NCBI GenBank assembly: GCA_003217965.1
Contig: QHNB01000152.1
Coordinates: forward strand, 1-6,411
Reading direction: 5' to 3'
Length of the DNA: 6,411 nt
DNA from: Verrucomicrobiota bacterium
Lineage (GTDB): Bacteria; Verrucomicrobiota; Verrucomicrobiia; Chthoniobacterales; UBA10450
Each line of letters starts with the position of its first letter. Positions within the stretch are counted from its first letter, which is position 1. Both the position numbers and the translations under genes were made by a program. Shown piece after piece: positions 1-5,890 of this stretch. Below the pieces are notes generated by a model that made no database searches, was not told the origin of the DNA, and was given only the letters and a program-made list of their open reading frames with translations.

Positions 1-1100
1 TTCAAAAAACTAACACTCCAGCCCCCGCCAATAGCGAGGGGAGGTAGCCACAATTGATAATAATGAGGAAAAAAACGCCCCGGCAAAAGCACTGCAATAT
101 GTGTCGCGATGGCAAAGGTGAGAAGGAAAATCCATGGACGTCGTGGCCCAAAGATCAGACCGAGAATCGTCCCGGCTAGCGAGAGGATTGCCAACGGAAA
201 CAAAGCCACGAGAACGTCCGCTGAAACTCTCGGCCAAGTCACGGTATGGCCGAGGTTTTGCCAAATACTTCCCGAGTAGTAGGCGTTGTAGGTAAAAACA
301 GCTTCCGTAAATGCTTTGCCTTGCCCTTGCGCGGCGAAATAGGTGAACACCAGGCCCCAAGCGAGCGCACCGATTACCGCTATAATCACGACGTTTACGA
401 GCGCTTTCTTGCGTGAATCTGCCGCCGGCCACGCGAAATATGCAAGTGCAAGCAGAGCGGCTTCTACCACTGCAATATTTTTATAAAGGGAGGCTACCGC
501 GAAGGACAGACCAATCAGCAGCGCCGCGCGCAAGCCGAGATTGCGATTCTCGGCGCGCATGAGAATCGCAAATCCCGACGTCAGGAGGGCATTGAGAAAG
601 ACTTCCGTGTTCGGCTGGTTTCCTTCGATGGCAAGGTCCCCCGAGGCCAGTGCCCAAAGCGTCGCGGCGACAAGGCCACCTAGCCGGCCACCGCCCGCTG
701 CCGAACCCGCGAAATAACAAGCCAGCAGCGTGGCGAACCCGGCAGAGATATTCAGGAGAAAAATCGCGTTCCGACCATAGCCCGCGATTAGTTCCGCGGC
801 CGCATAAGTTACATAGATTGCGGGCGGCTTGTGATCCCACAGGTCCGTGTAGAGCGTTTTGCCGCCGAGCATCTCATGCCCGATCACGGCGTAGGTCGTC
901 AAGTCGCGCTCAAGCGGTTCGCCGTAGGTGTGCAGCCGCGCAAAAAAAATCAACCCGCTAAGTCCCGCTATGGCTGCAATCGACAGCGTTGTTCCCAGCT
1001 TATTTTTTGCTCGAACGGATGTTACACTTCTTGTTTTAGCCTCCAGGTTGACATCATCGCGGGGAAGATCGGAGGGGAAAACTTGCGAGGAGAGGTTCAT
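1..1100 (-). CDS. GT-C glycosyltransferase, PMT_2/GT39 (ArnT-like) family, C-terminus cut by left edge
   Basis: Predicted inner-membrane glycosyltransferase that would move a sugar from a polyprenyl-phosphate donor to an acceptor on the periplasmic face. The frame runs from ATG at 1100 to position 1 without a stop, giving 366 visible residues; family members usually have about 450-600. A hydrophilic N-terminus of about 35 residues precedes TM1 (about 38-54). The first outer loop then carries ERD (64-66), the expected site of the catalytic acidic residue, followed by LGGKTLYTDLWDHKPP (78-93), a hallmark of PMT_2 proteins. Further family-like blocks are GNQPNTEVF (160-168), SLYKN (about residue 205) and GRFFPHYYQLWLPPL (341-355), with hydrophobic helices between them. 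The start is the only ATG between the upstream in-frame stop (near 1249) and the ERD loop; its ribosome site is poor. It diverges from the next gene. Donor and acceptor cannot be inferred. The family call is firm and the start moderately so. Confidence 0.9.
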   Translation of the reverse strand, partial: MNLSSQVFPSDLPRDDVNLEAKTRSVTSVRAKNKLGTTLSIAAIAGLSGLIFFARLHTYGEPLERDLTTYAVIGHEMLGGKTLYTDLWDHKPPAIYVTYAAAELIAGYGRNAIFLLNISAGFATLLACYFAGSAAGGGRLGGLVAATLWALASGDLAIEGNQPNTEVFLNALLTSGFAILMRAENRNLGLRAALLIGLSFAVASLYKNIAVVEAALLALAYFAWPAADSRKKALVNVVIIAVIGALAWGLVFTYFAAQGQGKAFTEAVFTYNAYYSGSIWQNLGHTVTWPRVSADVLVALFPLAILSLAGTILGLIFGPRRPWIFLLTFAIATHIAVLLPGRFFPHYYQLWLPPLAIGGGWSVSFL

Positions 1101-1162
1101 TCCGCATCGAGACAGCAGGTTCTCGACCGAATGGTCTACGTTTCTGACAACTGCGGAATGAA
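1096..1162. repeat. 11-bp inverted repeat spanning both divergent start codons
   Basis: TGCGGAATGAA occurs on the plus strand at 1152-1162 and, exactly, on the minus strand at 1106-1096, with 45 bp between the arms. In each arm the ATG is a candidate start codon: 1158 for the rightward gene and 1100 for the leftward one. It may be an operator, a shared translation-start context or chance. The GGA directly abuts the ATG, too close for a normal Shine-Dalgarno site. No convincing -35/-10 pair is visible in this gap. Confidence 0.5.
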
Positions 1163-2525
1163 AACCGCAACCGGTTCGGATTCTGCTCACACTGGGCGGA
1201 AACTCTGGGAACAAAGTGACACTTATACTTTCAAACGGATGCCCCCTTTAGAATCCCTTCGGTCCAAGCTATACCTCGCGGCTCTCGCGATAACGTTGGC
1301 GATCGGTATCTTCCTTCGCCTGCCACCGGGCTTGTTCCACGCTAAGGAGGCGCCGCTCCGCGTCTTAGCCGCTTTGCATCCCAAGCCGCAAGATAAGACG
1401 GGAGGCTACGACGAACGTGTCTATGAAAGCTACGTTAACATCATCTCGAACCGGGGGATTACCGCTTATCCTGATTTGCTGGATAGTTACATCGAGAAGC
1501 AAAAAACGATGTCGGGATCGATGTTACCGCCTTTGCGCTTCCTTTATATTTTTTTCGGATACGTTTGGCACTCCCTGTTCGGGACACCATCCCGTGCCGC
1601 GCTCGGTTACGTGTCGTCTGCATTCAGCATGCTTACGTTATTGTTGTCGGCACTCTTTGCCGGCCGGGTCGGCCGGCCAGGCTACGCGCTCGGAGTTGCT
1701 GCCCTCATGGCCGTGGCACCAACCCAATTGCACATGTCTCAGCACGCGCTGATCGATGGGTTCTTCACCTTCTGGGTGTTACTCGCACTTTGGGCGCTGT
1801 GGGAAAACCTTCAGGCCAAAGATAGGTGGCCTTGGCTGATCCTATACTCATGCGCACTCACGGCAATGGTCCTTACCAAGGAAAACTCTTTCTTTGCCTG
1901 GATTGGTATCGTTGCCCTCTTAGTTAGTAATCACTGGATTAAATTCGGGCTAGTAAGTCGTAATCTCATCATTGCAACGATTCTCGGCCCCGCTTTGGGC
2001 GTTGTGATTCTTGTCTGGTTGTCCGGCGGATTGGGTACATTGATTGCAACCTACCAATTGTCGGTTAGCAAAAATTACGAGTTAGAGTACGCAATTCTCA
2101 GCGGGGACGGCCCATGGCATCGCTATCTCATCGATCTGTTGCTAGTCAGTCCGCTTGTTTTAATTCTCGCACTCGGCGCTTTATTCAACCTGACTCGGGA
2201 AAAGAAACTGGAATGGTTCTGTGTCGTGTTCGTCGCGGCCAGCTACCTCATCATGTGCAACATCAAGTATGGTATGAATTTGCGATATGCAAACATTTGG
2301 GACCTGCCGTTGAGGTTTCTTGCTTTTAGCCAGCTCGTTAAGATCAGTTCGTTCATACCCCGCTGGCACTCGATCTCACTCATTGCTATGACCGCGCTCG
2401 TTTGCGGGGTAGAGTTCCGTCAGTACATCGTGCTCGCTGTGAACTATCCGCTGTACGAGCTGGTGACGCCGGGGCTGATGCACGCGTTGAAAATCTTGAA
2501 GTTCTCTACCGAAATCTCGCCATAA
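1158..2525 (+). CDS. GT-C family membrane glycosyltransferase, paralogue of the convergent neighbour
   Basis: Polytopic membrane protein of 455 residues with GT-C architecture, predicted to transfer a sugar from a lipid-phosphate donor on the periplasmic side. TM1 is about residues 34-53 (ending GIFLR). The first outer loop has the acidic pair D85-E86 in GGYDERVY, the expected catalytic position. Then come EKQ (113-115), ALIDGFFTFW (197-206), WENLQ, VLTKEN (238-243), DGPWHRYL (317-324) and YGMNLRYANIWDLPL (371-385), with about ten hydrophobic helices between. These blocks recur at the same spacing in the gene at 2641-3939. The loop between TM1 and DE is 18 residues longer here. The start is uncertain: ATG 1158 gives an N-terminus as long as the paralogue's, while ATG 1239 (428 residues, MPPLESL) is also possible. 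The frame stays open upstream to a GTG at 831, but that would overlap the opposing gene and those residues look non-coding. Substrate unknown. Confidence 0.88.
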   Translation: MKTATGSDSAHTGRKLWEQSDTYTFKRMPPLESLRSKLYLAALAITLAIGIFLRLPPGLFHAKEAPLRVLAALHPKPQDKTGGYDERVYESYVNIISNRGITAYPDLLDSYIEKQKTMSGSMLPPLRFLYIFFGYVWHSLFGTPSRAALGYVSSAFSMLTLLLSALFAGRVGRPGYALGVAALMAVAPTQLHMSQHALIDGFFTFWVLLALWALWENLQAKDRWPWLILYSCALTAMVLTKENSFFAWIGIVALLVSNHWIKFGLVSRNLIIATILGPALGVVILVWLSGGLGTLIATYQLSVSKNYELEYAILSGDGPWHRYLIDLLLVSPLVLILALGALFNLTREKKLEWFCVVFVAASYLIMCNIKYGMNLRYANIWDLPLRFLAFSQLVKISSFIPRWHSISLIAMTALVCGVEFRQYIVLAVNYPLYELVTPGLMHALKILKFSTEISP

Positions 2526-2640
2526 TGATCGGGTCCGCCGAGGTTCGGCACGACACCGTGAACCGCTCCGAGTTTAGCTAAGACTGCGAAACGAGAACCC
2601 GCGACGACTCGTGTCTAATTGATCGTAGGAGCGGTCTTGC
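2526..2640. terminator. Convergent intergenic region with weak hairpins, possible terminator
   Basis: This 115-bp gap lies between two genes that end facing each other, so transcription from both sides should stop here. Three structures are visible. GCCGA-GGT-TCGGC at 2537-2549 is a 5-bp stem with a 3-nt loop, 11 nt after the rightward gene's stop. ACCGCTCC (2562-2569) pairs with GGAGCGGT (2628-2635) around a 58-nt loop. ACGAG (2591-2595) pairs with CTCGT (2608-2612), extendable across a bulge by AGAC (2581-2584) with GTCT (2613-2616). None is followed by a T-run on either strand, so this is not a classic intrinsic terminator. Confidence 0.25.
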
Positions 2641-3939
2641 TTACTTTACGAGGTTGGAAGCTTTAACGAGCTGAGCTGTTATGGGATCGTAGATCGCGCC
2701 CTGAACAAAGAAGCGGTCGTACTCGTGGAGATTGCAAGCTACGACGATCAATAACAATCCTCCGAAAATAACTGCGGGACGAACCTTCGGAACCTGTCCA
2801 GTTAGTCGCTGAATTTGTGAACAGGCCAACCAAGCCAGCGGAATATCCCAGTAAGCCGCATAGCGAAGACTCATGCCGTAGGTGATGACAGACATACTTG
2901 CGAAACTCAGCCCGAGAAAGGTAGCCATAAAGAGCGTCGGCCGATCTGCTTTTCGTAATTGAAAGATCGCGCCTATAGCGAACGCTACCAGAAGGGGCGA
3001 GACCAAAGTGAAATCGACCAGGTAGCGAAACCAGGGGCCGTCTTGTGCAAAAACAGAGTAAAGATTCGCTCGTGATTTCGCTTCAAACATGAGATAGAAG
3101 CGTGCCCACTCCGCCAGCCCACCGATCAATGCAGCGAGGAACAGGACTGCCACGGCCGCACCCGCGACGGTGGCGATGAGCAAATGTGGCGTCACTTTAC
3201 CGAGGCCGAGCCAGGGATTCAGCAGCAAAACACCCAAGAGAGCGAAAACGACGAAGGCACCGTTCTCTTTGGTCAACACCAGCATCGTTAGAGAAAACAC
3301 GTAGGCCGATAACCAGCCCCAGTGTCGCGGCCGTTGCAGGTTCTCCCACGCCAACCACACACATAGCACTGCCCAGAAGGCGAAGTAGCCATCGATCAAT
3401 GCTCGTTGCGCCAGGTAAACCTGGAGCGGCGCTGTCCCCACCAGCGCGGTTAGCGTGATCATTGCTGAAATGCCGCCGAGGCGGAACCCAAACCACGCGC
3501 AAAGGATCAGCGTTAAAATGCCCGCCGCACAGGCGGTATCACGCAGCGCGTCGAAGTCTGAAAGATGGAACAGTTTTCCGCAGAGATAGGCGGGCGCGAG
3601 AAAGCCGATACGTGTCGCCGGCACAACCGCATCCGGTCGATGGTACTGTTTCTCGACGAATACCCGGACAACGGCGTCGTAATTTATTAACCCGGCCCGT
3701 TGGATCTGCTTGAGAAAGACCATATAGGCGTGTTCGTCCACGCCCAGGCCTGAAAAGCCTGCCGAGGGATAGATGCGCAGAAAAATCCCGATAGCCAGAA
3801 TGATGACCATCACCACGGCAATCGGCATGTTAAGCCGTTTTAACGCCCGGGTTAAGGGTTGACCCAGAAACGCGTGATATAAACGTGGGCGTTTGGGCTC
3901 GTTTGGAAGATTGACCGTCCGTTCCAGCGTAAGGCCCAC
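2641..3939 (-). CDS. GT-C family membrane glycosyltransferase, paralogue of the gene at 1158-2525
   Basis: Polytopic inner-membrane protein of 432 residues from GTG 3939. TM1 is about 38-54 (ending LAIGIFLR, as in the paralogue). The first outer loop has D68-E69 in GLGVDEHAY, the presumed catalytic acidic pair. EKQ (96-98), ALIDGYFAFW (180-189), WENLQ, VLTKEN (221-226), DGPWFRYL (300-307) and YGMSLRYAAYWDIPL (354-368) follow. Distances between blocks equal those in the convergent gene: DE to ALIDG 112, ALIDG to VLTKEN 41, VLTKEN to DGPW 79 and DGPW to YGM 54. The GTG is chosen because AAGGGA lies 4 nt upstream of it on the coding strand and because the N-terminus then matches the paralogue in length. 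ATG 3828 would start almost inside TM1. The frame is open to ATG 4086, but those residues are Cys/His-rich, look non-coding and overlap the divergent gene. Role: probable sugar transfer to a surface glycan; specificity unknown. Confidence 0.88.
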   Translation of the reverse strand: MGLTLERTVNLPNEPKRPRLYHAFLGQPLTRALKRLNMPIAVVMVIILAIGIFLRIYPSAGFSGLGVDEHAYMVFLKQIQRAGLINYDAVVRVFVEKQYHRPDAVVPATRIGFLAPAYLCGKLFHLSDFDALRDTACAAGILTLILCAWFGFRLGGISAMITLTALVGTAPLQVYLAQRALIDGYFAFWAVLCVWLAWENLQRPRHWGWLSAYVFSLTMLVLTKENGAFVVFALLGVLLLNPWLGLGKVTPHLLIATVAGAAVAVLFLAALIGGLAEWARFYLMFEAKSRANLYSVFAQDGPWFRYLVDFTLVSPLLVAFAIGAIFQLRKADRPTLFMATFLGLSFASMSVITYGMSLRYAAYWDIPLAWLACSQIQRLTGQVPKVRPAVIFGGLLLIVVACNLHEYDRFFVQGAIYDPITAQLVKASNLVK

Positions 3940-3943
3940 CCCA

Positions 3944-3949
3944 TCCCTT
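3944..3949 (-). promoter_or_regulatory. Shine-Dalgarno-like site that favours the GTG start at 3939
   Basis: On the minus strand AAGGGA is followed by TGGG and then GTG. It is the best ribosome-binding match near any candidate start of this gene, although the 4-nt spacing is slightly short. Confidence 0.4.
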
Positions 3950-3991
3950 GCTGCAAGTCTTGTGCTAGCGGTCGCGCGGGCTACATCGAAT

Positions 3992-4005
3992 GGCCTGCGG
4001 CCTGC
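3992..4005. repeat. Tandem 7-bp repeat in the divergent gap between genes 3 and 4
   Basis: GGCCTGC occurs twice head to tail, flanked on each side by a TCGA (3986-3989 and 4007-4010 region). The gap between the divergent starts is about 99 bp and should hold both promoters, yet no clear -35/-10 pair is visible on either strand. The repeat may be a regulator site or chance GC-rich sequence. Confidence 0.3.
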
Positions 4006-4038
4006 TCGACAGTGCGAGCCAGTTTCGGCGCCGATAAG

Positions 4039-5781
4039 ATGCACGGTACAAGAGCAATTGATCCAGCAAAAATTGGACTCGGACAAACTACGAACGCTAC
4101 GGCGTCATCGGCGAAGCCGATAATTTGGACGGCGATTGCAATCGCCGTTCTGGCGATGATCGGTTCCGTTTTCGGCCTGTGGCTCCGGACCCAGTGGGTG
4201 GGATTGCCGGATCCACGAGATTGGTTCAACGCATTTTATGTTGTTTTCGCGCGTGATGAACCCCTGGGGCTGCTGACTGTGGCGCTCTTCTATATTGGCG
4301 TGGCGCTCTTCCTTATTTCGAGACGTCGGTCCGAAAAATCGCCAGCACAGCAAATCACAACGCTACGCCACGTGCGCCTTCAGGTGTTCCTCATCGCAGC
4401 CCTCGTTTTCGCGATTGCTGTGATCGGCACCACAGCTGTCTGCCACGATTACGCTCTTAGCGCTGATGAATACATGGCGGACTTTCAGGCGCGCATCTTT
4501 TTGCACGGTAAAATTACCGCTGAAGTACCTGCAGAATGGGTTCCCTTGGTGCACACGATTAAGCCTACTTTTGCCGACTATCTGCCTGGTACGCATTCAT
4601 GGAAGTCTACTTACCTGCCGGTTTACGCTGCAATGCGCGCCGTTTTTCAGAGCATCTCTCTGCAATCCTTCCTTAATCCACTGCTCGATGCGGTGAGCGT
4701 CGTTGCCCTCTTTGGCGCCGCGCGCAACATTTGGCCAACACAGCGGCAGAATGCACTTGTTGCCGCGGTGCTGCTGGCGAGCTCTTGCCAGTTCCTCGTT
4801 ATGGGGATGACCTCGTATTCCATGCCGGCTCATTTGGCACTGAATACCATCTGGCTCTGGCTCTATTCTGCTCCAGATCGCCGTCGTTACTATCTCGCAC
4901 CCTTTGTGGGTGTGCTGGCGATTGGCCTTCACCAACCGATCGTACACGCTCTCTTTGTCGCGCCGTTTCTACTTCGGATTGTGCTGCAACGCCGCTGGCG
5001 CGCCTTCTTAATTTTCAGCCTCATTTATTTTGCTGGTTGCGCGGGTTGGTTTGCATGGCGAGTGCACTACTCATCACCCTCGGCTCATCCGACGGCATCG
5101 TTTTTCAGGCTTTTGAATCCATCGATGCTGGTGATTCAACCGATGGATCTCTTGCTCCTGATCGGCTGGAGCTCACTAGCCACCCCCCTCTTGGCCGCGC
5201 TCGGCCTACGACGTATTTTTCAAGAGTGCCCCATCGTGCGGGATGCTGCAGTAAGCTGTCTTCTCACTTTCGGCTTCTATGTTTTCTTTTATTTCGACCA
5301 AGGAAACGGTTGGGGCTACCGCTACTTCCACGGAACGCTCGCCTGTTTTATACTCGTCGCGGTTGCAGGTTGGGAATCCCTCGTGAAACTGGTTGGACCA
5401 TTGCGGGCCAAACAATTCCTGGTTACCGGAATCGCTGCCTCGTTGGTCGTTCAACTTCCGCTGCGTTGCTTCCAGGTCGAGGCTTTTATTCGCCCGTTTG
5501 CTCAGACCTCCGAGGTAATTCGAGCAAGCAAAGTGGAAATTGTTGGGATAAATCCTCTCGACGCTTGGTATTCAGCTGACCTAGTTCGCAACGATCCCTT
5601 TCTTGAGAATCGTCCGATTGTTGCTTCCCTTCTGATGCTTCGCCCAGAGGATGTCGACATCCTATCGCAAAGGGGGAAGGCCCGAGTTATCACGGCGAAA
5701 AACCTGGGACAGATCGGATTAGCAACGAAAAAGGAAGACTCTGCAAGGCGCGACCTGCTCATCCCGGGACTTCGACATTGA
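4039..5781 (+). CDS. Large GT-C-like membrane glycosyltransferase with N-terminal two-helix extension
   Basis: Membrane protein of 580 residues from ATG 4039, not closely alignable with the other three. Two hydrophobic segments (about 20-40 and 66-85) come first, followed by a basic stretch with RRR. The helix at about 109-132 then corresponds to TM1 of ordinary GT-C enzymes, because the acidic loop SADEY (D143-E144) follows it, then the amphipathic DFQARIFLHGKI. Later blocks include GMTSYSMPAHLALN (about 256-269) and QGNGWGYRYFHGTLACF (421-437); a Gly/Trp-rich GWG.RY motif before a helix is common in bacterial GT-C and RgtA-like proteins. After the last helix about 90 residues (492-580) are mostly hydrophilic and probably periplasmic. 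GTG 4012 would add nine residues; neither start has a good ribosome site. The gene diverges from gene 3 and lies 106 bp before the flippase, so the two may be co-transcribed. Likely role: sugar addition to the exported glycan; substrate unknown. Confidence 0.85.
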   Translation: MHGTRAIDPAKIGLGQTTNATASSAKPIIWTAIAIAVLAMIGSVFGLWLRTQWVGLPDPRDWFNAFYVVFARDEPLGLLTVALFYIGVALFLISRRRSEKSPAQQITTLRHVRLQVFLIAALVFAIAVIGTTAVCHDYALSADEYMADFQARIFLHGKITAEVPAEWVPLVHTIKPTFADYLPGTHSWKSTYLPVYAAMRAVFQSISLQSFLNPLLDAVSVVALFGAARNIWPTQRQNALVAAVLLASSCQFLVMGMTSYSMPAHLALNTIWLWLYSAPDRRRYYLAPFVGVLAIGLHQPIVHALFVAPFLLRIVLQRRWRAFLIFSLIYFAGCAGWFAWRVHYSSPSAHPTASFFRLLNPSMLVIQPMDLLLLIGWSSLATPLLAALGLRRIFQECPIVRDAAVSCLLTFGFYVFFYFDQGNGWGYRYFHGTLACFILVAVAGWESLVKLVGPLRAKQFLVTGIAASLVVQLPLRCFQVEAFIRPFAQTSEVIRASKVEIVGINPLDAWYSADLVRNDPFLENRPIVASLLMLRPEDVDILSQRGKARVITAKNLGQIGLATKKEDSARRDLLIPGLRH

Positions 5782-5805
5782 AAGCCCAATTCCGCTATCT
5801 CCCCG

Positions 5806-5867
5806 AAGGTTGATCCTAGGCCGCTGTCTCGTGGCGCGCAGGCTGCTCCCTTGACCGCGACAACCTT
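5806..5867. repeat. 7-bp inverted repeat in the gap before the flippase gene
   Basis: AAGGTTG (5806-5812) and CAACCTT (5861-5867) are perfect reverse complements 48 nt apart. The 106-bp gap (5782-5887) otherwise shows no clear promoter; TTGACC at 5851-5856 resembles a -35 box but has no -10 at proper spacing. The repeat may be a weak mRNA structure or chance. Confidence 0.25.
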
Positions 5868-5876
5868 GCCCCTCTC

Positions 5877-5890
5877 GGGATGTCATTGTG
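5877..5890 (+). promoter_or_regulatory. Ribosome-binding site and GTG start of the flippase gene
   Basis: GGGA at 5877-5880 lies 7 nt before GTG 5888. An in-frame stop (TGA 5852-5854) lies upstream with no other usual start between, so the start is GTG 5888 or something further inside. The ATG at 5880 is in another frame and meets a stop after two more codons. Confidence 0.5.

Noticed and set aside
10..840. Two minus-strand open frames (10-432 and 481-840) inside the leftmost gene
   Set aside because: Both are in a different frame from the continuous GT39-like frame, which runs unbroken from 1100 to position 1 and has family motifs along its length.
831..1157. Open frame extending the gene at 1158-2525 upstream to a GTG at 831
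   Set aside because: It runs antisense through the well-supported gene 1, and its residues show no membrane or family pattern.
1224..1229. TATACT, a near-consensus -10 box, ten bases before ATG 1239
   Set aside because: No -35-like hexamer lies 15-19 bp upstream and there is no extended -10 TGn. With start 1158 it falls inside the coding sequence, so it is not called a promoter.
4731..5579. Open frame of 282 codons on the plus strand, out of frame within the large GT-C gene
   Set aside because: The translation is rich in Ser, Arg, Cys and Pro without a recognisable fold, and the other frame has clear GT-C motifs throughout. It is a shadow frame.
5851..5856. TTGACC as a -35 box for the flippase gene
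   Set aside because: No -10-like hexamer at 15-19 bp spacing; the region there is CCTCTCGGG.
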